Assembly: GCA_046756405.1 (NCBI GenBank)
Contig: JBHHWH010000015.1
Span: 1 to 37,733, forward strand
Length of the DNA stretch: 37,733 nt
Reading direction: 5' to 3'
Source of the DNA: JBHHWH01 sp046756405
Lineage (GTDB): Bacteria > Actinomycetota > Acidimicrobiia > Spongiisociales > ZC4RG35
The position numbers were made by a program, and so were the translations under genes. Positions 30,809 to 37,733 of this stretch are shown here, one piece after another. Position 1 is the stretch's first letter, and each line of letters starts with the position of its first letter. The notes below the pieces were generated by a model. It searched no databases. It saw nothing but the letters and a program-made list of their open reading frames with translations, and was not told where the DNA came from.

Positions 30809-30814
30809 CCCCGG

Positions 30815-31699
30815 GTGACCGAATTCATGAAGACCCCCTCCGGCCTTCTCCACTGGAAGGACCACGGCGGTCAGGGTCCGAACATCGTTCTGGTACACGG
30901 CCTCGGCGGTTCTATCGCCAACTGGGACGCCATCGCCCCGGGACTCATCGAGTTGGGGCACGTCGTCGCATTGGACCTGCCCGGTTTCGGCCTCTCCCCC
31001 CCGGCCGGCGACTGGAAGTTGGAGACCGTCGCCCAGGCGATCGTTGAGTTCGTGGAAGAGATCGGTCTGCCGGCGACCCTCATCGGCAACTCCCTGGGAG
31101 GCCTCCTCACCGAGATGGTCACCGCCGACAGGCCTGACCTCGTTTCCGCCCTGGCCCTCATCAGCCCGGCCACTCCGCCCCGCTTCCCCGACCCCAGGCG
31201 GCACTGGCCCACCTCTCGCCGTCTACTACTGGAGGCGATCCCGGGGGTGGGGAAGTTCCTGAGCAAGAGGATCGCCCGTCGCTATAGCCCCGACGAGTTG
31301 GTCTGGTTCACCCTGGAGATGGTGACCGGCCACCCAGGGCGAGTGCCCCTGGAGGTGGTGGAGGAGCTGATCGCCCTAGCCCGGATCCGAGTCAAGCTTC
31401 CCTGGGCCGCCGACGCGGTCCCCTCCACGGCGACTGAGATCGCCAAGTATCTGGCGCGACCTTCCCGTTTCGTAGCCATGATCCGCAAGATCAAAGCCCC
31501 CACGCTGGTCATCCACGGGCTCGACGATCACATTGTCTCCCCCACCTCCGTGGAGTGGTTGTGCTCCCTGAGGCTCGACTGGGAGCTGGTGCAGATGGAA
31601 GACACCGGACACACCCCCCAGCTCGACGCCCCGGTGCGAACCCTCGGAGTGATTCGGCCCTGGCTGGCCGAACACCTAGAGCGTGAAGTCAGCGCCTAA
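30815..31699 (+). CDS. Alpha/beta hydrolase
   Basis: A 294-residue alpha/beta hydrolase. Seen: VHGLGGSIANWD (oxyanion region), DLPGFGLSPP, nucleophile elbow GNSLGG with Asn where His is usual, VIHGLDDHIVSP with the acidic Asp, and EDTGHTPQLDAP with the catalytic His. The triad is complete. Closest in style to lipase/esterase or C-C hydrolase members; substrate unknown. GTG 30815 is preferred by -10 spacing; ATG 30827 is possible. It precedes aceE by 15 bp but aceE has its own -10 box. Confidence 0.85.
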   Translation: MTEFMKTPSGLLHWKDHGGQGPNIVLVHGLGGSIANWDAIAPGLIELGHVVALDLPGFGLSPPAGDWKLETVAQAIVEFVEEIGLPATLIGNSLGGLLTEMVTADRPDLVSALALISPATPPRFPDPRRHWPTSRRLLLEAIPGVGKFLSKRIARRYSPDELVWFTLEMVTGHPGRVPLEVVEELIALARIRVKLPWAADAVPSTATEIAKYLARPSRFVAMIRKIKAPTLVIHGLDDHIVSPTSVEWLCSLRLDWELVQMEDTGHTPQLDAPVRTLGVIRPWLAEHLEREVSA

Positions 31700-31700
31700 C

Positions 31701-31706
31701 TAACCT
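31701..31706 (+). promoter_or_regulatory. -10 box of aceE
   Basis: TAACCT, eight bases before ATG 31715, lying just after the hydrolase stop codon (31697-31699). No ribosome site is present, so a leaderless aceE mRNA is likely. Confidence 0.5.
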
Positions 31707-31714
31707 GAACACCC

Positions 31715-34435
31715 ATGGCCGACCATCCAGGCGAGACGCTGGGCGACGACTACGTAAACCAGCTCCCCGATACCGACCCCGAAGAGACCCGCGAGTGGAT
31801 CGAGTCCCTTGACGCCGTGGTCCAGGCCCACGGCCCGGTTCGGGCCCAGTACCTCCTGGCCAGGCTGCTCGAACGCGCTCATGACAAGAGGCTCGGCGTT
31901 CCCGGAGTGGTCACCACCCCCTACATCAACACCATCCCGGCCGAAGACGAGCCACCCTTCCCCGGGGACGAGCACATCGAACGGCGTATCCGCCGCTTCA
32001 TCCGCTGGAACGCGGCGGTGATGGTGATCAAGGCCAACCACCGCGAGAAGGGCATCGGAGGCCACCTCTCCACCTTCGCCTCCTCGGCCACCCTCTATGA
32101 GATCGGCTTCAACCACTTCTTTCGGGGAAAGGACGCCCCCGGCGGCGGCGACCACATCTACTTCCAGGGGCATGCCGCCCCCGGTATCTACGCCCGGGCC
32201 TTCATCGAGGGCCGCACCGACGAGAAGCATCTGGACAACTTCCGCTTCGAGATCGACGGCCACGGGCTGTCCTCCTATCCCCATCCCAGGCTCATGCCCG
32301 AGTTCTGGCAGTTCCCCACGGTGTCCATGGGTCTGGGGCCGATCAACTCCATCTATCACGCCCGATTCAACAAGTACCTCCACAACCGGGGTCTCGACGA
32401 CACCTCCCAGGCCCGGGTGTGGTGCTTCGTCGGCGACGGTGAGATGGACGAGCCGGAGAGCCAGGGCGCCATCTCCCTGGCTGGTCGGGAGGGCCTGGAC
32501 AACCTGATCTGGGTGGTGAACTGCAATCTTCAGCGTCTCGACGGGCCGGTACGGGGCAACGGCCAGATCATCACCGAGCTGGAGGGTTTCTTTCGCGGCG
32601 CCGGGTGGAATGTGATCAAGGTGATATGGGGAAGCGGCTGGGACCGTCTCCTGGCCAGGGACACCGAAGGGGTCCTGGTCAAGATCATGAACGAGACCGT
32701 GGACGGCGAGTACCAGCGCTACAAGGCCGAGGACGGCGCCTACGTGAGGGAGCACTTCTTCGGCAAGGACCCCCGCGCCTTGAAGCTGGTCGAGGATATG
32801 ACCGACGAGGAGATCTGGAATCTCCGCCGGGGAGGGCTGGACTTCCACAAGATCTACGCCGCCTACAAGGTCGCTACCGAACTGGACAACGGCAAACCCA
32901 CGGTGATCCTGGCCAAGACGATCAAGGGCTGGACCCTTGGTCCCGATGTCGAGGGACGAAACGCGACCCACCAGATCAAGGAGCTGACGAACAAACAGCT
33001 CCTCGACCTGAGGGCCACCCTGCATCTAGAGAACGAGATCCCCACCGAAGCCCTCGCCGGCGATAAGGAGCCCCCCTACTACCGGCCCAGCCCCGACTCT
33101 CCCGAGTACCGGTACATGATGGAGAGGCGCCGGGAGCTGGGCGGATCCGTCCCCAAGCGTGTCGTCCGGGAAGTCTCCCTCCCCCTGCCCGGGCCGGAGA
33201 CCTATGAGGAGGTGTTCGCCGGTTCGGGGAAAGTGGAGGCGGCCACCACGGCGGCCTTCGTACGGCTGCTGCGCAACCTGGCCCGGGCCGAAGGCTTCGG
33301 CAAACACGTGGTGCCGATCGTTCCCGATGAGGCCCGTACCTTCGGGATGGACTCGCTGTTCCGGGAGCTGAAGATCTACGCCTCCAGGGGCCAGCTCTAC
33401 GAGCCCGTGGACCACGCCATGCTGCTGTCCTACACCGAGTCCCAGGACGGCCAGATCCTCGAGGAGGGAATCACGGAGGCCGGAGCACTGGCCTCGTGGA
33501 CCGCGGCGGCCACTTCCTACGCCACTCGGGGTGTGCCCATGGTTCCCTTCTTCATTTTCTACTCGATGTTCGGCTTTCAGAGGGTGGGCGACCTGATCTG
33601 GGCTGCCTCCGACGCCCGCGCCCGGGGGTTCCTCCTCGGGGCCACGGCGGGGAGGACCACCCTCCAGGGAGAGGGCCTACAGCATCAGGACGGCCACAGC
33701 CTGATCCTGGCCACCACGGTTCCCGTGTGCGAGACCTACGACCCGGCCTTCGCCTACGAGGTGGGCACGATCATCCAGCGCGGGATCGAGCGGATGTACG
33801 GAGCCGAACCCGAGGACGTCTTCTATTACATCACCCTCTACAACGAGAACTTCCCCCAGCCTCCCCGCCCCGAAGGCGTGGAGGAGGGAATCCTTCAGGG
33901 GCTCTACCGGTGGGCCCCCGCCCCCGACGACACCGACACGAACCTGGCCATCCTCTTCTCCGGAACCGCCAATCTTGCAGCCCGCCAAGCCCAGGCCGAC
34001 CTAGCCGAGCACTACGGGATCGGCGCTGAGTTGTGGTCCGCCACCTCCTATAAGAAGCTGCGTGAGGAGGCCCTGTCCGTGGAGCGGTGGAACCGCCTCC
34101 ACCCAGACCAGAAACCCCACTCACCCTTGGTCACCCGGCTGCTCTCCGGAGTGGACGGACCGGTGGTGGCCGTGACCGACTTCATGACCCTCGTGCCCGA
34201 CCAGGTGGCCAAGTGGGTTCCCCAGGACTTTGTCACCCTGGGCACCGACGGTTACGGCCGCTCTGACTCCAGGGCCGCGCTACGGCACTTCTTCGAGACC
34301 GATGCCGGACATGTGGTGGCAGCCTCACTGTCGGCCCTGGCCCGGAACGGGCGCGTCCCTGTCAACGCGGTGGAGGACGCCTTCTCCCGCTACTCCATTG
34401 ACCCTGATACCCACGACCCGGCTCAGGCCCACTGA
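31715..34435 (+). CDS. aceE: Pyruvate dehydrogenase E1 component (homodimeric)
   Basis: A 906-residue AceE-type E1, which decarboxylates pyruvate with thiamine diphosphate and passes the acetyl group to E2. The length is typical. Seen: EKGIGGHLSTFASSATLYEIGFNHF-type start region, HIYFQGHAAPGIYARAF, the ThDP motif GDGEMDE from Gly240 to VNCNLQRLDG (Asn269, Asn271), HDGQILEEGI-like YTESQDGQILEEGITEAG, and FFIFYSMFGFQRVGD. E2 and E3 genes are not in the window, as is common in actinomycetes. The stop overlaps the next ATG (TGATG). Confidence 0.96.
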   Translation: MADHPGETLGDDYVNQLPDTDPEETREWIESLDAVVQAHGPVRAQYLLARLLERAHDKRLGVPGVVTTPYINTIPAEDEPPFPGDEHIERRIRRFIRWNAAVMVIKANHREKGIGGHLSTFASSATLYEIGFNHFFRGKDAPGGGDHIYFQGHAAPGIYARAFIEGRTDEKHLDNFRFEIDGHGLSSYPHPRLMPEFWQFPTVSMGLGPINSIYHARFNKYLHNRGLDDTSQARVWCFVGDGEMDEPESQGAISLAGREGLDNLIWVVNCNLQRLDGPVRGNGQIITELEGFFRGAGWNVIKVIWGSGWDRLLARDTEGVLVKIMNETVDGEYQRYKAEDGAYVREHFFGKDPRALKLVEDMTDEEIWNLRRGGLDFHKIYAAYKVATELDNGKPTVILAKTIKGWTLGPDVEGRNATHQIKELTNKQLLDLRATLHLENEIPTEALAGDKEPPYYRPSPDSPEYRYMMERRRELGGSVPKRVVREVSLPLPGPETYEEVFAGSGKVEAATTAAFVRLLRNLARAEGFGKHVVPIVPDEARTFGMDSLFRELKIYASRGQLYEPVDHAMLLSYTESQDGQILEEGITEAGALASWTAAATSYATRGVPMVPFFIFYSMFGFQRVGDLIWAASDARARGFLLGATAGRTTLQGEGLQHQDGHSLILATTVPVCETYDPAFAYEVGTIIQRGIERMYGAEPEDVFYYITLYNENFPQPPRPEGVEEGILQGLYRWAPAPDDTDTNLAILFSGTANLAARQAQADLAEHYGIGAELWSATSYKKLREEALSVERWNRLHPDQKPHSPLVTRLLSGVDGPVVAVTDFMTLVPDQVAKWVPQDFVTLGTDGYGRSDSRAALRHFFETDAGHVVAASLSALARNGRVPVNAVEDAFSRYSIDPDTHDPAQAH

Positions 34436-35601
34436 TGGCCACCTACCAGGATCTGGTGCAGCGGGCTCGAGAGAGGGTCACCGAACTCACCCCCTCCCAA
34501 GTGGCCGACCGGCTCAGCGAGGTGGTGGTGATCGATGTGCGCGAGGGCGACGAATACGACCAGGGAGCCATCCCCGGAGCCCGGTTCCTTCCTCGGGGAG
34601 TGCTGGAACGGGACATCGCCGCCGTGGTCTCAGACCCCGACACTCCCGTCGTCCTCTACTGCGCTGCCGGTAGTCGCTCCGCCCTGGCGGCAGCGGCTCT
34701 CCTCGAGATGGGCTACAGGACCGTGTACTCCCTGGCCGGTGGCTTCGACCGCTGGAAGGCAGAAGGCCTGCCCTGGGGTGACCCCACCGGGCTCACCACC
34801 GACCAGCTCAGCCGCTACGCCCGCCACGTCCGCCTCCCCGAGGTAGGTGAGGAAGGCCAGCTCGCCCTTCTCGGCGCCCGGGTGCTGCTGGTGGGCGCCG
34901 GGGGCCTCGGCTCGCCTGCCGCCCTCTACCTGGCTGCCGCCGGGGTGGGCACCCTCGGCGTCGTGGACGACGACCTTGTGGACACCTCCAACCTCCAACG
35001 CCAGGTACTCCACAACCTCGACCGGGTGGGCATGCCCAAGGTGGAGTCGGCCCGGGAGACACTTCTCTCCCTCAACCCGGACGTGAAGGTGGAGACACAC
35101 CGGGTCAGGCTCACCGCAGCCAACGCCTTGGCGATAATGGACGGCTATGACGTGATCGTCGACGGTGGCGACAACTTCCCCACCCGTTACCTGGTCAACG
35201 ACGCCTCCCTCCATCTCAGAGTGCCGGTGGTCCACGGGTCCATCTTCCGCTTCGAAGGCCAGGCCTCGGTGTTCCTTCCCTATGAGGGGCCCTGCTACCG
35301 CTGTCTCCACCCCGCCCCACCTCCGCCGGAGCTGGCCCCCTCCTGCGCCGAAGCGGGAGTTCTGGGGGTCCTGCCCGGGGTGGTGGGCTCCATCCAGGCG
35401 ATGGAGGCCATCAAGCTGCTGCTGGGAATCGGGGAGAGCCTGGCGGGTCGTCTCCTGGTCTACGACGCCCTGGAACAGGACTTCACCACCGTGAGCGTGA
35501 CCCGCGACCCCGTCTGCCCCGCCTGCTCCGACCCCACCCATCCCCCGTTGCTGGTCGACTACGACGACACCTGCCTCCCCGCGGGATCCACAGCGACCTG
35601 A
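34435..35601 (+). CDS. Rhodanese-ThiF/MoeB fusion, MoeZ-like with domains reversed
   Basis: A 388-residue sulfur-transfer activating enzyme. Residues about 20-115 form a rhodanese domain with active-loop CAAGSRS (Cys76). Residues about 122-380 form a ThiF/MoeB adenylating domain: YARHVRLPEVGEEGQ, the nucleotide loop GAGGLGS from Gly154, DDDLVDTSNLQRQVL, DGGDNFPTRYLVND, Zn ligands CYRC and CPAC, and the SCAEAGVLG catalytic Cys region. It adenylates the C-terminus of a small ubiquitin-like sulfur carrier and helps to load sulfur. In mycobacterial MoeZ the rhodanese is at the C-terminus; here it comes first. Coupled to aceE by TGATG. Confidence 0.9.
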   Translation: MATYQDLVQRARERVTELTPSQVADRLSEVVVIDVREGDEYDQGAIPGARFLPRGVLERDIAAVVSDPDTPVVLYCAAGSRSALAAAALLEMGYRTVYSLAGGFDRWKAEGLPWGDPTGLTTDQLSRYARHVRLPEVGEEGQLALLGARVLLVGAGGLGSPAALYLAAAGVGTLGVVDDDLVDTSNLQRQVLHNLDRVGMPKVESARETLLSLNPDVKVETHRVRLTAANALAIMDGYDVIVDGGDNFPTRYLVNDASLHLRVPVVHGSIFRFEGQASVFLPYEGPCYRCLHPAPPPPELAPSCAEAGVLGVLPGVVGSIQAMEAIKLLLGIGESLAGRLLVYDALEQDFTTVSVTRDPVCPACSDPTHPPLLVDYDDTCLPAGSTAT

Positions 35602-35614
35602 GGCCGTCCACTGA

Positions 35615-35630
35615 CCCCCGCCAGCGGGGG
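35615..35630 (+). terminator. GC hairpin after the rhodanese-ThiF gene
   Basis: CCCCCG, loop CCAG, CGGGGG, 14 bases after the stop. No T tract follows, so termination here is only possible, not shown. Confidence 0.35.
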
Positions 35631-35644
35631 ATCGGGCCGAGGCG

Positions 35645-35650
35645 TAGGAT
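35645..35650 (+). promoter_or_regulatory. -10 box of PAS-protein gene
   Basis: TAGGAT; transcription would begin near 35657, giving a short leader with a GAGGAG ribosome site about six bases before GTG 35677. Confidence 0.4.
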
Positions 35651-35676
35651 GCAGCGGCGACCCTCGAGGAGTTGAC

Positions 35677-36066
35677 GTGGCCCAAGCCCCCGTGGAGATG
35701 ATCCTACTCAAGCAGTGGGCCAGCTACGTCTCGACCCCGGTCTGGTTGGCTGACCCCGAAGGCAACCTGGTCTTCTACAACGAGCCTGCAGAACCGATCC
35801 TCGGAGAAAAGTTCGACGATGCCGGAGCCATAGGCGCCGATCAACTCGCCGACCTCTTTGTGGTCAGCGACCTCGACGGCCGACCTCTCCAAAGCCACGA
35901 GCTTCCTCTGGTCATCGCCCTCACCAAAAGGGTGCCCAGCCACCGCGCCGTCTCCTTGCAGGGACTCGACGGAACCTCAAGGACCATCGAGGTGACCGCC
36001 CTTCCCCTCGTCGGTCAGGGCAACCGCTTCCTCGGGGCACTGGCCACCTTCTGGGAGCTGGCTTGA
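35677..36066 (+). CDS. Single-domain PAS protein
   Basis: A 129-residue PAS-like sensor domain without an output domain: TPVWLADPEGNLVFYNEPAEPILG at about 20-43 (typical PAS beta start), a middle linker, and VSLQGLDGTSRTIEVTALPLVGQGNRFLGALATFWE as the last three strands. It presumably binds a small ligand or a partner protein. GTG 35677 has a GAGGAG ribosome site. Its stop overlaps the TTG start of the metallo-beta-lactamase-fold gene, so the two are coupled and probably act together. Confidence 0.78.
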   Translation: MAQAPVEMILLKQWASYVSTPVWLADPEGNLVFYNEPAEPILGEKFDDAGAIGADQLADLFVVSDLDGRPLQSHELPLVIALTKRVPSHRAVSLQGLDGTSRTIEVTALPLVGQGNRFLGALATFWELA

Positions 36067-36893
36067 AGGTCACCCTCCACGGAACGCGAGGCTCGGTGGC
36101 GAGATCCGGGGAGGAGACGGTTCGCTACGGAGGCGACACCGCATGTGTCGAGGTACGCAGTGCCTTGGGCGACCTCGTGATCCTCGACGCCGGCTCCGGT
36201 CTGCTCCACGCCACCCGGAACATCGAGCCCGACACCTCCCGCATCGACCTCTTCCTGACCCATCTGCACATGGACCACATCCAGGGCCTCGGGTTCTTTC
36301 CACCACTGCGATCGACCTACATCGAGACCCATCTCTGGGGGCCGGTGGGGCGCCTCGACCTCGCCGAACGATTGAAGAGGTACCTGTCGCCTCCCCTTTT
36401 CCCAGTCCGGCTGCGGGACTTCGAGAATACGAAGGTCCGCTCCCTGGGCCCAGAACAGGTGAAGGTGGGCTCCTTATCGATCACCGCCGATCTTGTATGC
36501 CACCCAGGATCAACCCTGGGCTACCGCATCGAGGAGGACGACCGTTGCTTGGTCTACATCCCGGACCATGAGCCTGCGCTCGGCCAGGACAGCTTCCCGG
36601 CCGACCCCGACTGGATCTCAGGAACAGCCCTAATGGAGGGAGCGGACCTCCTCATCCACGACGCCCAGTACACCACCGCCGAATACGAGCAGCGAGTGGG
36701 TTGGGGTCACTCCACCCTGCGTCAGACGGCGGCCTTAGCCGCAGCGATGGGTGTGAAGAGTCTGGCCACCTTCCATCACGACCCGGAGCACACCGACACC
36801 ATGCTGGACCGGCTGCATGCCGATATCGTCGAAGGCCTGGAGTCCGACCTGGAGGTCATCCCGGGCACCGCCGGCTCGACCTTCGACGTCTAA
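36063..36893 (+). CDS. Metallo-beta-lactamase-fold hydrolase
   Basis: A 276-residue metallo-hydrolase. Seen: LHGTRGSVARSG and YGGDTACVEV near the start, the metal motif LTHLHMDHIQGL (HXHXDH), VCHPGSTLGYRIE, LIHDAQYTTAEY (bridging Asp) and GHST plus TFHHDPEHTD at the end. This pattern resembles the PhnP/RNase Z-like branch often found with signalling domains. The substrate is unknown; a cyclic-nucleotide or phosphodiester substrate is a guess. It starts with TTG overlapping the PAS gene stop (TTGA). Confidence 0.85.
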   Translation: MKVTLHGTRGSVARSGEETVRYGGDTACVEVRSALGDLVILDAGSGLLHATRNIEPDTSRIDLFLTHLHMDHIQGLGFFPPLRSTYIETHLWGPVGRLDLAERLKRYLSPPLFPVRLRDFENTKVRSLGPEQVKVGSLSITADLVCHPGSTLGYRIEEDDRCLVYIPDHEPALGQDSFPADPDWISGTALMEGADLLIHDAQYTTAEYEQRVGWGHSTLRQTAALAAAMGVKSLATFHHDPEHTDTMLDRLHADIVEGLESDLEVIPGTAGSTFDV

Positions 36894-36925
36894 CGCCGAT
36901 GGACCACAATTGATAGGTGATGCCC

Positions 36926-37324
36926 ATGGTCGACACCCTGGCCCTGCCGTCTGAACTCCGAAGACGGATCATCTCCCACTGCCTCGAGGGTCTCCCCAAT
37001 GAGGCATGCGGACTGATCGCGTCGGATGGTGAAGGACGAGTCGTGGCTGTATATCCCACAGCAAACGCCGACCCTTCGCCGGTCACCTACACCGTTCCCC
37101 CCGCCGAGCACTACGCCGCCCTGACCGACGCCGATGCGCAGGGATGGGAGCTGAGCGGCGTGTTCCACTCCCATCCCAATGGCCCTGCCCGTCCGTCGGT
37201 CATCGACCTGGCCTCGGCTCTCGATCCCTCCTGGATCTATCTGGTGGTTGACCTGCGAGACCAACCCAGCATCAGGGCCTGGCGAATCCGTCGAGGCGAG
37301 GCCACCGAAGTGACCCTCGGCTGA
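36926..37324 (+). CDS. JAMM/MPN metallopeptidase, Mec+-like
   Basis: A 132-residue JAMM-domain protein: Glu26 in NEACGLI, then the metal motif HSHP (His81, His83) with Ser91 and Asp94. In mycobacteria the Mec+ protein of this type releases cysteine from the sulfur carrier CysO. The rhodanese-ThiF protein 1.3 kb upstream would be the matching activating enzyme. Neither CysO nor CysM is in the window. I chose ATG 36926 because AGGTGA lies five bases before it; GTG 36917 and ATG 36920 are alternatives. Confidence 0.88.
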   Translation: MVDTLALPSELRRRIISHCLEGLPNEACGLIASDGEGRVVAVYPTANADPSPVTYTVPPAEHYAALTDADAQGWELSGVFHSHPNGPARPSVIDLASALDPSWIYLVVDLRDQPSIRAWRIRRGEATEVTLG

Positions 37325-37345
37325 TGCCGGCAGCGAGAGCTTTGC

Positions 37346-37356
37346 AGATTTTTTTC
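37346..37356 (+). promoter_or_regulatory. Shared AGATTTTTTTC box, copy 2
   Basis: Identical to the 11-mer upstream of DUF222 copy 1. Its T7 follows a weak short hairpin after the JAMM gene, so it might also act as a terminator tract. Confidence 0.45.
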
Positions 37357-37382
37357 GGATCGGAGCCGGTTCTCGGGCGTTC

Positions 37383-37405
37383 TTGTCCCAGGGGGAACGT
37401 ATGTT
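37383..37405 (+). promoter_or_regulatory. PafBC-type damage promoter of DUF222 copy 2
   Basis: TTGTCC (37383-37388), 11 bases, TATGTT (37400-37405), then eight bases to ATG 37414. Confidence 0.6.
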
Positions 37406-37406
37406 C
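37395..37406 (+). promoter_or_regulatory. LexA/SOS box
   Basis: GAACGTATGTTC, the core of the actinobacterial LexA box (mycobacterial consensus TCGAACRNRTGTTCGA). Thirteen of 16 positions match over 37393-37408. It covers the -10 box, so LexA binding would block the promoter. Confidence 0.75.
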
Positions 37407-37413
37407 TACGGGT

Positions 37414-37733
37414 ATGGACTTCGACCATGTCACCACCGACCAACTGGAACAGCAGCTCGTCTCCGATGAGGAGCTGGTGGCCCGTCTTCGTGCCCGCCAA
37501 CTGGAGATTCTGGAGGAGTTGGATCGGCGTCAGATCGCCACTGCTGACGGGTCTAGGAGCATGGCCGAGTGGGTGGCCGCCCGGTTGGATGTGGGTCCGG
37601 ATACCGCGAAGAGACTGGTGGGGACCATGCGCCGTACCTGTGAACGTCCCGACCTGCGGGAAGCCCTCACCGACGGAGTCTCCTTAGACCGTATAGAAGC
37701 CCTATCCCGTATTTCTGAGGAGGTGGGTTTGTG
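37414..37733 (+). CDS. DUF222 (13E12-type) protein, copy 2 (3' end outside window)
   Basis: The first 106 codons of a second DUF222-family protein are in the window; the HNH half would lie beyond the edge. The visible part aligns with copy 1: TDQLEQQLV against PDQLEQRLV, TADGSRSMAEWVAARLDVGPDTAKRL against TADGCRNMREWVAGRLDVSRETAYAL, and LTDGVSLDRIEALSRI against LAEGDITFDRAEATSRI. ATG 37414 is fixed by the -10 box eight bases before it; there is no ribosome site. It has both LexA-type and PafBC-type control elements. Confidence 0.85.
   Translation, partial: MDFDHVTTDQLEQQLVSDEELVARLRARQLEILEELDRRQIATADGSRSMAEWVAARLDVGPDTAKRLVGTMRRTCERPDLREALTDGVSLDRIEALSRISEEVGL

Overview
High-GC DNA from an actinomycete-type bacterium (phylum Actinomycetota; a deep-branching class such as Acidimicrobiia is a guess). 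The evidence is an AdnAB-type pair of helicase-nucleases, two DUF222/HNH (13E12-type) genes, an InhA-like enoyl reductase, a homodimeric AceE, a MoeZ-like protein plus a Mec+-like JAMM peptidase, and many genes whose start codon lies only 6-8 bases after a TAnnnT -10 box (leaderless transcription). No rRNA, tRNA, CRISPR array or insertion sequence was seen.

Layout. 1-5.6 kb: a partial membrane-anchored Mur ligase behind an alpha/beta hydrolase, an orphan sensor histidine kinase, a small membrane protein coupled to fabI/inhA, a small conserved-looking protein and the DNA repair glycosylase tag. 5.7-10.3 kb: DUF222/HNH gene 1, a lipoprotein, and an operon of a PH/SHOCT membrane protein with an acyl-CoA synthetase. 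10.36-11.1 kb: about 0.75 kb without a credible gene but full of hairpins, two 56-bp repeats and one intrinsic terminator; it looks like structured RNA. 11.1-20 kb: a RecB-like nuclease, glutamate dehydrogenase, a 37-codon small gene, adnA, adnB and plsY. 20-22.7 kb: dtd and plsB. 22.7-26.6 kb: an ABC-2 exporter operon. 26.6-29.3 kb: a sulfur operon (osmC, metY, CoA-binding protein) behind a SAM riboswitch and a probable 19-codon leader peptide. 29.4-37.3 kb: a CCAEP-tail radical SAM protein, an alpha/beta hydrolase, aceE, a rhodanese-ThiF fusion, a PAS protein, a metallo-beta-lactamase-fold protein and a JAMM peptidase. The right edge cuts DUF222 gene 2.

How it fits together. Two themes stand out. 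The first is DNA damage. Four start sites (DUF222 genes 1 and 2, the RecB-like nuclease, and the 37-codon gene just before adnAB) carry the same arrangement, TGTC(A/C) then 11 bases then TAnnnT. This is the spacing of the mycobacterial RecA-independent (PafBC) damage promoter. DUF222 gene 2 also has a LexA/SOS-box palindrome over its -10. The second theme is sulfur: the S-box operon, the MoeZ-like activating enzyme and the Mec+-like peptidase. Lipid genes (fabI, acyl-CoA synthetase, plsY, plsB) are scattered between.

All functional calls come from reading motifs by eye; no database search was run.
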